From: Rhizophagus clarus
Lineage: Eukaryota; Glomeromycota; Glomeromycetes; Glomerales; Glomeraceae
DNA: 64,000 bases
Direction of reading: 5' to 3'
NCBI GenBank assembly: GCA_015698045.1
Contig: BLAL01000285.1
Location: 868,001-932,000 of the forward strand
Below the pieces are notes generated by a model. The model saw only the letters and a program-made list of their open reading frames with translations. It had not been told where the DNA came from and searched no databases. Below are positions 39,461 to 48,523 of the stretch, one piece after another. Position 1 is the stretch's first letter; each line of letters begins with the position of its first letter. The translations under genes and the position numbers were made by a program.

Positions 39461-40383
39461 CCCGCAAATTAGATTGATGCAATAACTAAATATTTAATAA
39501 GATATAGGAGGTAAAAAAATAAATAAAAACTAATAAATAACTTTGATTATTTTCTATTTTTTTTTCTCTTACGTTTTCTGATTTAAAATTAAATAAATAA
39601 TGTAAAGGAGAAGGAACAACTACTACCATGACATACCCAGGAGGAACTGCTCTGAATTCTGGGAGAGCCTAGCTCAAAAAATTCAGAGATAGTTCTGCGT
39701 GAGGTTCACTGGCCAACAGGTAGAAAGAAAGTGGAGAAATTTGGTCAGGAATTTTAATGTTAGTAAATAATAATAAATCATAAAAAAAAAAATAAAATAA
39801 AATAAAAAATTAATAGTATTAACATTTTTAGGATTTCTGTGAATGAAAAAATAGTGCGCAAAATGGAAGGTGGTCCTGAGAAGGAGAAAAATATTATAGG
39901 CAGTTCTGCACAAGATTTTGGGACAGACCTGGTAATTATTAAGAATTTTTTTAATTTATATTTAAGTTATTTAAGTTTTAAATTTATATATATTTCTTAG
40001 AAAACTACCACAGTCGTAGGCAGCATAGAAATACTATGTATTGATAGCCTCAGAATTCGTAAATTATATTTATTTTTTTTTATTTTGTATTTTTTATATT
40101 TTATTTTTAGTTTTATTTTTTATTTATATTTTTATATTTTTATTATTTTTATTATTATTATTTTTTATTTTTTATTATCTTTTATTATTATTATAAAATC
40201 TTGAAATAATCTTTTACATTTTCAAAATATGTGATCAAACTCATTTTTGTTAAATTGCTGAAACCTTTTGGCATTTACATGCAATAGTTTCAGCATTTTA
40301 ATTTTAATTTGACAAACATTGATTATCATGATCAATCTATTTTTATGGTTTTCTAAATCATGATTTTTTTTTTATTTTTTTTT

Positions 40384-40815
40384 TAGGTTGCTGGACTCCT
40401 AGACTTAGAATACAAGTTGGAAAGGGTGGGGGAATTTTTTTTTTATATTAAAGAAATGTTACTAACATTTCTTTCTTTATTTTTTTTAGGTTGTCAGCCT
40501 TCTTGGATGAACTGAACTTGAGAATATAAGTTAGAAAGAGCGGGAAATTTTCTTTTTAATATTAAAGAAACGTTACTAACATTTCTTTCTTTATTTTTTT
40601 TTAGATTACCGGCCTTCTTGGATGAACTGGACTTGGAAATGTAAGTTGAAAAGGGCGGAGAATTTTTTTTAATATTAAAGAAATGTTACTAACATTTCTT
40701 TCTTTATTTTTTTCAGATTGCTGGACTTCAGACTTGAAATGTAAAGAGGGAGGAAGGGATATTTTTTAAATATTAAAGAAACAGTTTTAATGTTTCTTTT
40801 ATTTATTTTAGGTTG
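40384..40815 (+). repeat. Tandem array of about 105-110-base units with perfect palindromes
   Basis: Four units (near 40384, 40491, 40605, 40716). The first three contain AAAGAAATGTTA-C-TAACATTTCTTT or a one-base variant, a 12-bp stem with a one-base loop. Each unit ends in a pyrimidine run plus AG, and one has GTAAGT, so the units look like repeated small exon plus intron modules (GGCCTTCTTGGATGAACTGG is the conserved exon-like part). Confidence 0.75.
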
Positions 40816-42524
40816 CAGTTTCCCTTGTTCCTCTTGATCCTAACGTGATCACGATTAAGAAAAGTTTGAGTAAACTTTTCTTAAACTTGTATTATAAATG
40901 ACTGTAACTTTTTTATTAATTTATTGTAATAAAAATAAAAATATTAATAATAATAATTATACTTTTAAATACTTTACAAAAAATTTGTAAACTTGATAAT
41001 GCATTCAACAAATAAGACAATAAAAATTTTTTAACTATATTAAATGAATTAAAAATTTCTAAAAAGAAAAATCTATAAAAAAAGTAAATTCTAAAAAATT
41101 TCTTAATATATTATATAATATGAAATCTAATATATTAAAATTTATATTACATATCAGATACCCGATATGTGTAAGATAGAACTGTGCCTAATATATATTA
41201 AATAACATATCAGTGATCAATAGTTTAGATATCAGGGTCTTGGTAATTAGTTATATTTTGAAGTATAATAAATCAGGTACCCGATATGTAAAAATACCTG
41301 ATATTTATCTGATTAGCCACCGATATATAAGTTCCTAATATGTATCTGATAGAATTAATTTTGACCAGTGACCTCAAATGACCCAAATGACTGGTTATAT
41401 GTTATTTGGGTCATTTCAACATTAAATAACAAATGACCTAGTCATTTAAAAATTACGTCATAATTCTGACCAAAACTATTCATATAATTTCAATATTTTA
41501 TGGATAAAAATTTTTACATAATACTATAAATTCATAATTCTAGTCAGAATCATAAACCTGGCCTAAATTATAAAACATTAATTTTAAATGACTCAAATGA
41601 CAAATGATCCTAATGATTAGATCATTCAAAGATCATTCAGAGTTTATCTCAAAATGGACAAATGACCTGGTTATTTGCCATCACTGTGACTGTCTTAAAC
41701 TCCATCATATTACAATTTTATTATCAAATATAGACTTTTAATATTATATTAAAATCACTGCTATTTAATTATTATTTTAATAAATTTTTTCTGATTTAAA
41801 TTATAATCTATAAGAAAAATAATTTTTTTTTTAAAGATAATTTATTGCAAAAATAAATAATTTAACTAATATTAAACCCATTATTATAAAATACTATGAT
41901 TTGTAAATATTACTTAAATTTTGCTTTTATTTAAATATAAATTTGTTTAATTTAAATAATAAAATATCAAAATACATAATTTTTTTTTGAAATTTTATAT
42001 ATATTATTAAATTAATTAATTTACTTTACATATAATAATATTATTTATTAATTATTTTTGTAATATAAAAATAATGAAAAATAAAATAATTTAAAATCAA
42101 TTTTGCAAATTTACAAATATATATTAAATTTATTTTAATAAAAGGAATTTAATAATAATAAAATTATATTTTTATTATTAATATTTAATACTATTTAAAT
42201 TATTATTAAAAATATATTTTATTTATATTATTATTTTTTTTTTTTTTGGTCAAAAGTCAAAAGATTACAATGTGATAATAAGATTATACCGTCTTATCTA
42301 CCCAAGCTACAGCAATGAGTGACAAGTACCTGTCATGACCATATATTATTATTTATGAATTAAAAAAATTTAAAATTTTAATATATAATTTTTAATATTA
42401 AATATTAAATTTACTTAATTGACTTTTTTATTTAATTATATAATATTAACTAGTATTAAAATTTTATTTTAATTTCTTATTTTACATTTAATTTTTTTTA
42501 TATACATTTATATTTCTAAAATAT

Positions 42525-42529
42525 ATGCA
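42525..42529. repeat. Target site duplication, left (ATGCA)
   Basis: ATGCA directly abuts the left end of the large element and is repeated at 57225-57229 directly after its right end. Confidence 0.85.
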
Positions 42530-42588
42530 ACACAATAGCAAAGTGGGGGTTTAAGGACCGTAAGGTCCGTCCCCCCTTTCTATTGTGT
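42530..42588. other. Terminal hairpin-forming palindrome, left tip
   Basis: The first nine bases, ACACAATAG, pair with CTATTGTGT at 42580-42588; AAAG pairs with CTTT; GGGGG (42545-42549) pairs with CCCCC; and the apex GGACC-GTAA-GGTCC is a second perfect stem. C42539 and T42544 are bulged. Thus the tip can fold back on itself over 59 bases. Confidence 0.85.
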
Positions 42589-42789
42589 GTTACGACCCCC
42601 TGAATGTTAAAATCAATATCGTTTTTTTTATTATATGAGAATTAGTTCTAAAAGATCTAGAATATTAATTTCTATATTGTGTTAGAAAAGCTTTTAGCCG
42701 TCTTAGAAGGTTAATTTCTATATCAATTTTTTATTAATATATTAGAAAAGCTTCTAAGACTTCTAGAATTGTAATTTCTCTATTATAAA

Positions 42790-43640
42790 TAAATCTAACG
42801 AAAAATAAGTCTAACGAAAATAAATATATCAGGAATTAATTCTACAAGGATTAGCGTATTAATTGGCATATTTATTAAATAAGTCTAACCAAAATAAATC
42901 TAACGGTACTTATTACCCCCTAAATAAGTCTAACGAAAAAAATAAGTCTAACCAAAATAAATCTAACGGTCCTTATTACCCCCTAAATAAGTCTAACGAA
43001 AAAAATAAGTCTAACAAGATTTTTGTCCCAACTTTTCTTCAATCAAGAACGGGTTTAATGCAGGCTAGCGCATCAATTAGCATATTTATTAATAAGTCTG
43101 ATGAAAAAAATAAGTCTAACGAGATTTTTGTCCCAACTTTTTCTCAATCAAGAACGGGTTTAATGCAGGCTAGCGCATCAATTAGTATATTTAATAAATA
43201 AGTCTAACAAAAATAAGTCTAACGAAAAATCATGTGACTTTTTAAATCTAACAAACTTTTCTATATACAAGAATGGCTTCTGCGCAAGCTAGCCCATTAA
43301 ATAGCATAATTGTTAAATAAATCTAACGAGATTTTTGTCCCAACTTTTCCAAAGCTGAGAACAGGTTCAGTGGAGTCTAGATAACCGAATAGCAAATCAG
43401 CTTCTGAAAAATAAGTCTGTCCGCCTTGCCGGGAATTTATTAATCTAACGAAAAAATATATATCAGGAATTGGCTTCGTACAGGCTAACTCCTTATCTAA
43501 TACATTATTTATTTGTCTAATGTTTCCGCCCTGCCGGGGGAATTTATAAGTCTAACGAAAAAATCACATATCAGTAAATAATTCTGGCAAGCTAGAGCAC
43601 ATAAAAATCATGATCTAAATAAATCTAACGAGAATACATT
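42790..43640 (+). repeat. Subterminal TAAGTCTAACGA repeats, left
   Basis: About 17 copies of TCTAAC within AA(A/G)TCTAAC(G/C/A), partly clustered as a higher-order unit including TAAATCTAACGGTACTTATT with ACCCCC. Two larger copies include GCTAGCGCATCAATTAG. The 112-residue open frame 42863-43201 is only a translation of these repeats. They may be binding sites for an element protein. Confidence 0.75.
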
Positions 43641-43896
43641 ACATTCCTATTATACCCTTAGTATATTCCAGGTTTAAAGCTTTAGTCCGCAATCTGTCAT
43701 AATACTGGGTAACATAATAGCCTCTGATATGTAATGGGCATCGGCCACAAGAAGAAGCGGTAGGCTTCCCGCAGTCAGAGCATGGTATCCGTTTTTTTGA
43801 TTTTCTATGAAATCGGCAACCTTCTGGGCGAATGCAAGGGTTATTACAAGCCTTTCCAGTATTGCAGAGAAATGGGCAGGAATATTCAGCGATCAT
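43639..43896 (-). CDS. Small cysteine-rich zinc-binding protein, left-repeat copy
   Basis: 85 residues from the ATG at 43896. Twelve or so cysteines and histidines are arranged as C-x3-C-x5-C-x3-C-x5-C-x-x-H, then C-x2-C-x8-C-x2-C-x2-H (the second group reads CSDCGKPTASSCGRCPLH), which suggests two zinc sites. The same protein is encoded at 55858-56115 in the other inverted repeat. The gene points towards the element end and is divergent from the zinc-finger gene at 44186. A one-base difference in an A-run upstream changes the frame before the ATG, which supports this ATG as the true start. Family not recognised; a regulator of the element is a guess. Confidence 0.65.
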   Translation of the reverse strand: MIAEYSCPFLCNTGKACNNPCIRPEGCRFHRKSKKRIPCSDCGKPTASSCGRCPLHIRGYYVTQYYDRLRTKALNLEYTKGIIGM

Positions 43897-44185
43897 CCTA
43901 TTTTTATCACTAAATTTCAAAAGATTAATTAATAATTAGTTAATGCTTCAGTTTCCCTTGATCGATCTGCGGGTGAGAAAACATAACTCAAATTTGCATA
44001 AGCAGGCCGTGAGCGTGAAGTAAATGATATACGAAGAAAGAAGGGTAGCTAAAACCATTTTGGCAAGCCTGCAAATACCGCCTTAGGTGACAACTATATG
44101 ATCGAAAAGTGAAAGGAATAGGAAATAATTAATTAAAGAAAAAATTTTATAAGTAAGTAATAGCGTGACGGTTAGAGCTAACATC
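43897..44185. promoter_or_regulatory. Likely bidirectional promoter in left inverted repeat
   Basis: About 290 bases lie between the divergent ATGs of the cysteine-rich gene and the zinc-finger gene. Because it is in the inverted repeat, the same sequence (55573-55857) also lies in front of the polymerase gene. No defined TATA element is claimed. Confidence 0.45.
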
Positions 44186-45475
44186 ATGGTTAGAAAAATA
44201 AGAAGTGATAAGAAAATTACAATCTGTAATAGTTGTGGGCAAAAATGCGCAACACCTCAAAAACTTCGTGAGCATCTTAGACGAAAAAATCCATGTAAAC
44301 CTAAAACTGATACTCCAATTCAATCGCCTGTTCAAGAAGATAACCAAGAAGTTAACAAACAACCTGTTCAAGAGGCTATCCAAGAACCTCTTCAAATACT
44401 AACCCAAGAAATTAACCAAAATCCTGTTCAAGAGGCAATTCAAGACTCTAGTAAAGATATTCCATTCAAAAACCCTAATATCGAATGGAATTATCAGGAT
44501 ATAAAAAGAAAATTAGGCACTTATAAAAACTTGCAACAGGAAACATGTTGTAGGCCAGAGGAGTTTGATAGAAAGCGTTTCTACTTAGAGATGAAAAAAG
44601 AGTGCGATCAACCATATAAAGGTATAACTACTTCAAAATGGAGTTCATTTCTATATTCAGCAATCCAATATTTACAACGGAGATTTGATAGAGAGAGGGG
44701 GGGTCATATAGATGTGAAGGGGGTTGTAGCTGAAATTCGTAAAGAAATATTTCCAGAAAGGTTAACAACAAGTGAAACAGAACTTCCTAAGATCCCAGAG
44801 GAAGCAGTCAGATTTATTAATCCAAATAATCGTAAGCCTGGTGAACACTTCAGAAAATGGGGAGCGAGATTGCTAAAGAGATGGAAAGAACTTGAACTAG
44901 GTGATAGAGATAGACCAGAAAACTTGCATGAATGCAATCTTCTAAATCATAATCTTGAGCAATTGGATCCTGAAGCAAGTAGGCCACCTACAAAAGAAGA
45001 ATATGAAGAGTACTGTAGGCAAGAAAAGGCAAATAATGAAGAATTCAAGCGTTTGGGAGGAATTACTGAAGAACAAGAAAGAGATATAGAATTTAGGGAG
45101 CAAGAAGAATTAGGCACAGCACTTAAAAGAAGAGCCATAGCTGTGCATCGTGCAAAAGTCCCACGATCTCATCCAGACAATGGAAGTGATATACGAAAAA
45201 TGCTAGAAAGCCGAAGAAGGCAATTTAAGGAAATACTTGAAAAAGAATTTGATAAGCGTGGACAATTTAAGTTTGCTCTATGTTCTCTAACCAAATTTCT
45301 TATAGATGATAAGCCTGGGAATGATAAAGCAGGAAAAAAGAATTCACGAACTGATTGGCTTAGAAATACACAAATTATAGTCTATAATAGAGCTGAAATA
45401 GATGATTACTTAAGCAATGCTTTCGAACAAATTCTATACCAAGTGGAGGAGAGAGGAGGTAAGACTAATGCTTAA
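44186..45475 (+). CDS. Element protein with N-terminal C2HC zinc finger
   Basis: 429 residues from ATG 44186, two bases inside the left inverted repeat boundary; the upstream in-frame GTG at 44165 is not needed. Residues about 12-36 form a finger CNSCGQKC...LREHLRRKNPC (C-x2-C-x12-H-x6-C). Residues about 45-95 are a Gln/Pro/Val-rich linker with repeats of (P-V-Q-E-x-x-Q-E). From about 100 to the end it is charged and helical, with a conserved-looking block WSSFLYSAIQYLQRRFDRERGG and a C-terminal region YNRAEIDDYLSNAFEQILYQ. It overlaps the convergent integrase gene by 11 bases. I do not recognise the family. It may be a DNA-binding or packaging protein of the element. Confidence 0.75.
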   Translation: MVRKIRSDKKITICNSCGQKCATPQKLREHLRRKNPCKPKTDTPIQSPVQEDNQEVNKQPVQEAIQEPLQILTQEINQNPVQEAIQDSSKDIPFKNPNIEWNYQDIKRKLGTYKNLQQETCCRPEEFDRKRFYLEMKKECDQPYKGITTSKWSSFLYSAIQYLQRRFDRERGGHIDVKGVVAEIRKEIFPERLTTSETELPKIPEEAVRFINPNNRKPGEHFRKWGARLLKRWKELELGDRDRPENLHECNLLNHNLEQLDPEASRPPTKEEYEEYCRQEKANNEEFKRLGGITEEQERDIEFREQEELGTALKRRAIAVHRAKVPRSHPDNGSDIRKMLESRRRQFKEILEKEFDKRGQFKFALCSLTKFLIDDKPGNDKAGKKNSRTDWLRNTQIIVYNRAEIDDYLSNAFEQILYQVEERGGKTNA

Positions 45476-46562
45476 GTATCCATTGAGGTGGTAATTGCAC
45501 ATCCTTTACGATCTGTAGTTCTTCTCTCACGAATGAACGCTCAGGGCCATTATAAAGTTTATAGAGAACTGGTTGATTTTCTTTTAGCAAATATGATTCA
45601 ATTATAAAAACTTCAAGAGACCAATTGCAGTCGGTTGCTCTTTTTTTTCCTCCTTCTAGATCACTAGGTTCAAAAAGATATCGAACTTCAGTATAGCTTG
45701 GTAAAATTGCTTCATCATAGCCAATTGAACGTCTAGCAGGCCAAGAGGGTTTGGCCTTAACCTGATTCTTTTTTATAGCCTTAGCAGGAGAAATACCAAT
45801 CTGACGTGTGATAGAATTATTAATGTCCTCAACAATTATAGGCAAATTCTGTACCCAAGACCTAGATCTTTCAGATAAATGCAATGTTAATAAGTCATGT
45901 GCGTCTTGTATACGAAATAATCTTTTAGCTAATGTTTGATTATATCTCTCAACAATACCCATAGTACGCTTAGATTTAGCCTTCTGAATTTTCACGTTAT
46001 GTTCCATCATAAGCACCTCACATTCTCCCTTAAATTCAGAACCCCTATCAGTGATTAATAATTTTGGCCAGACAAGAGGATGGGATTCATCATCATATAT
46101 ACTTTTAAAAGCACGTGCAATAGTTTTAGAAGTTAAGATTCCCTCTCTATCCTTAACACTATATGCACCAATAGGGACAGAAGCTTTATATCTAGAAGCA
46201 ACGTCCACAATATTGAGGCAAAAAAGATAGGTGACTCGTCCTACTTTATCATAAGGCATATAGAGCACATCAGCTTGATGTACTTCATTGGGTATAGTAA
46301 TAGAGGAAAAACTTGCATAAGGAATATATCTAGGACGAGGTTTATGTATTTGGTGAACAGCCTGTCTCTCAAGCCAGTCATTCACTTCATCAATAGTAAA
46401 ATCATATCCAGCCTTAATAGAGGCTTCATGTAATTTTTTCGCATTTCTCTGGTAGCCAATAGGTTGATAATAAATCTTTTTCAAAGCAATAGAAATATCA
46501 AGATTTCGAGCCTCACCAGAATCTATAGGAATAATAGGTAACAATGGGGGTTGAGCAGACAT
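45465..46562 (-). CDS. Polinton-type DDE integrase
   Basis: 365 residues from ATG 46562. An N-terminal helical region (YYQPIGYQRNAKKLHEA...WLERQAVHQIHKP) is followed by an rve integrase core: D98 in HQADVLYMPYDKVGRV, the strand VDVASRYKA, D172 in LLITDRGSEF, and E205 in GIVERYNQTL, with 32 residues between the last two. The C-terminal block EVRYLFEPSDLEGGKKRATD ... WSLEVF ... VLYKLYNG ... FVREELQIV matches the chromo/SH3-like end of Polinton integrases. It would cut the inverted-repeat ends and join them to target DNA, giving the 5-bp duplication. All catalytic residues are present and no frame break is seen, so it should be functional. Its 5' end overlaps that of the divergent gag frame by 19 bases. 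Confidence 0.92.
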   Translation of the reverse strand: MSAQPPLLPIIPIDSGEARNLDISIALKKIYYQPIGYQRNAKKLHEASIKAGYDFTIDEVNDWLERQAVHQIHKPRPRYIPYASFSSITIPNEVHQADVLYMPYDKVGRVTYLFCLNIVDVASRYKASVPIGAYSVKDREGILTSKTIARAFKSIYDDESHPLVWPKLLITDRGSEFKGECEVLMMEHNVKIQKAKSKRTMGIVERYNQTLAKRLFRIQDAHDLLTLHLSERSRSWVQNLPIIVEDINNSITRQIGISPAKAIKKNQVKAKPSWPARRSIGYDEAILPSYTEVRYLFEPSDLEGGKKRATDCNWSLEVFIIESYLLKENQPVLYKLYNGPERSFVREELQIVKDVQLPPQWILKH

Positions 46563-48523
46563 ATCTTGATCAGCTAAATAGCAACTTTGATCTAGGGATA
46601 AAGTTAGTACAAAAGAAAATTCACAAACTAGAAGAGGAAATTAAAGCCTGTGAGCGATATATTTCTCATCTTGAAAAGAATCTTCAATCTTATGATGATG
46701 AAGTTAATCAGCTAAAGGATAAATGTAAGGTTATTCTAGGTGAACTTAAAAAATGTCAGGATCACCTGGAGCTAAAAGAAGAGGCATTAGTTATTCAAGA
46801 TAATCGAATTATCCAGCTAGAAGACATAATAGATAAACTTAAATCTCGTATACAAGAATTATCTAAATCTAATAATAATCATTCCGAAGAAGAACAAAAA
46901 AATATGGCAATACCTGATATTTTAATAAATATTGCTAGAGCGCTAGATCGGGTGGAATCATATTTTGATGGGGATACATCATTCAACCCCAAAAATACAC
47001 TAGATGGTATACGAATCTTATTAACAACTGCTCGTGAACTTATGCAAAGAAATGCTCAAGATGCTATTAACATGCAAGGTTTATACCGTATAGCTAATGA
47101 ACGAATCAATGGCCTTAGGAATGATTTAACAACTACTAGAAATCAATGTCTTCGAAGTGCTCAGCTACTGACTTTAGCATATAATAATGAGGTAAATGAG
47201 CGTCGACGTTGGTGGCAAATAGCACAGGATAGGCAAACTAATGGACAAAGGATAGCCTTAAGAAAGCAAAATCGAATAAATGTATTAATAGGAGAAAAAG
47301 CTATTCTTCAGCGAATAAATCAGAGACGCAAAGCAGAGGCAGAATTAGCAGAATTCAATCGGGCATTTGTATTTAATAGATACCAAAAATGGAAGGGTAG
47401 GGAATTAAATTCACGACAAATTATTTTGAATTTACAAAACAATCCTCCAGGAAACATGGCTACAATACAAGATGTCATGCATACATTAGCACCATTACTT
47501 GCGCAATTACCCGATTATGATGGGCAGGAACCACCAGACGTATATTATCAAAAGCTTAGAAATATAAATGAGATGGCACGTCCTTTAGCCGTTGCTGGCT
47601 TTAATGCAGTTGCAAGATGTCAAGTTATGATAAATAAAATGACAGGTAGGTTTGCACCTGTTCCTGCCAATGATCCTTATGCAGTAGCTAATCCAGCTAT
47701 TAATACTGAACCTCTCTTCCTAAACTGGTTGCGTGAAAAATATAGAGAAGTTATGGTAGGGACTAACCGAAGTGCTATATTTGCTCTTGTTAATGAAAAG
47801 TTTTTAGAGACAGATACTCCAGATAGTTATGAAAAACGAATCAAACCACTAGTACAAGCAATGCCAGATGCTGATGCCTTACCTTATCTATTTAATCAAT
47901 TGCCTTCTGATTTAGAAATGAGAGTTAGAATTGCTACTCCTGCTACAGTCATTGCATTTTTTACAGACTTGCGTAATATATGGCATGAAAGTGCAGGCAA
48001 AAGAATACAAGCTCATACAATAGCTCCAGTTAATTATAAAGCTCAACCACAAAAAGATGATTTTAAAATTCGTCTAGCAAGAGATTTGGGATATACAGGA
48101 ATAGGAACAGATGACGCTACATTAGAAAATTTTATTTATGAAGAACTTAAAAAGAGATTAGGAGGTCAAACAGCTCATGTTAGAAAGAGTCCCTTTACAC
48201 CCAGAAGTGCCTATGCCACAAAGAAAGTTGTTAGAAAGGTAGTGCCAAGTAAAGCATCAAGTAAACTTGTCCGGCATTGCTCAGTATGTGGAAATGCTGG
48301 ACATACAAAGGTTAATTGCCCCAGACTAAAGCGGACTAAAAAAGTTAATTATGTATACCAAAATGAGGAAGAAGATCCTGAAGATTCTGAAGATTCTGAA
48401 GAATACATATTGGAAGAAGATTCTGAAGAAGAAATTGAAGATGATAATGAGGATGATATTGATGACGAATCACGAAATTGCTATGCTTTAAAAAAAAAGT
48501 GGTGCGAAGTGGAGTACCTATAA
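46544..48523 (+). CDS. gag: Gag-like protein with CCHC zinc knuckle
   Basis: 659 residues from ATG 46544. Residues about 10-110 form a strong coiled coil. About 120-300 is helical and Arg/Asn-rich. About 305-520 resembles the retrotransposon Gag core of Ty3-like elements (MATIQDVMHTLAPLLAQLPDY with D-G-Q-E-P-P-D-V-Y; then a helical run with FLETDTPDSYEKRIKPLV). A zinc knuckle CSVCGNAGHTKVNC lies at about 579-592, followed by a basic stretch and a long Glu/Asp tail. Gag proteins assemble into particles and bind nucleic acid. The stop at 48521-48523 lies just past a slippery heptamer and the protease frame continues in -1. A later Met at residue 121 (46904) is an alternative start that would remove the overlap with the integrase gene. 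Confidence 0.82.
   Translation: MGVEQTYLDQLNSNFDLGIKLVQKKIHKLEEEIKACERYISHLEKNLQSYDDEVNQLKDKCKVILGELKKCQDHLELKEEALVIQDNRIIQLEDIIDKLKSRIQELSKSNNNHSEEEQKNMAIPDILINIARALDRVESYFDGDTSFNPKNTLDGIRILLTTARELMQRNAQDAINMQGLYRIANERINGLRNDLTTTRNQCLRSAQLLTLAYNNEVNERRRWWQIAQDRQTNGQRIALRKQNRINVLIGEKAILQRINQRRKAEAELAEFNRAFVFNRYQKWKGRELNSRQIILNLQNNPPGNMATIQDVMHTLAPLLAQLPDYDGQEPPDVYYQKLRNINEMARPLAVAGFNAVARCQVMINKMTGRFAPVPANDPYAVANPAINTEPLFLNWLREKYREVMVGTNRSAIFALVNEKFLETDTPDSYEKRIKPLVQAMPDADALPYLFNQLPSDLEMRVRIATPATVIAFFTDLRNIWHESAGKRIQAHTIAPVNYKAQPQKDDFKIRLARDLGYTGIGTDDATLENFIYEELKKRLGGQTAHVRKSPFTPRSAYATKKVVRKVVPSKASSKLVRHCSVCGNAGHTKVNCPRLKRTKKVNYVYQNEEEDPEDSEDSEEYILEEDSEEEIEDDNEDDIDDESRNCYALKKKWCEVEYL

Larger units (their letters stand above)
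32977..42524. other. AT-rich repeat desert
   Basis: Nearly 10 kb with no recognisable gene. 34.1-34.8 kb is an irregular series of AATAATTAAAAAATATT-like words. Local tandem arrays are listed separately. GATATGTACCTGATATG-type palindromic words cluster at 37190-37460 and again at 41150-41350, the second cluster running into CAAATGACC-type words up to 41690. Base composition contrasts with the coding element that follows. Confidence 0.5.
42530..44183 (+). repeat. Terminal inverted repeat, left (1654 bp)
   Basis: Matches the reverse complement of 55570-57224 almost base for base. Differences noticed by eye: one base near 42785, one near 43630, one at 44165, and one A missing in an A-run near 43902. 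It contains the tip hairpin, a TCTAAC-rich region, a cysteine-rich gene and about 290 bases of likely promoter, and ends two bases before the ATG of the zinc-finger gene. Confidence 0.95.

Noticed and set aside
42863-43201. 112-residue protein with N-K-S-N repeats, and its mirror at 56553-56891
   Set aside because: It is the direct translation of the TAAGTCTAACGA repeats. Repeat-driven, with no independent sign of coding.
44165-44185. Upstream GTG start for the zinc-finger gene, and TTG/GTG starts for the cysteine-rich genes
   Set aside because: Eukaryotic ATGs lie just downstream; the two cysteine-rich gene copies differ in frame upstream of the shared ATG.
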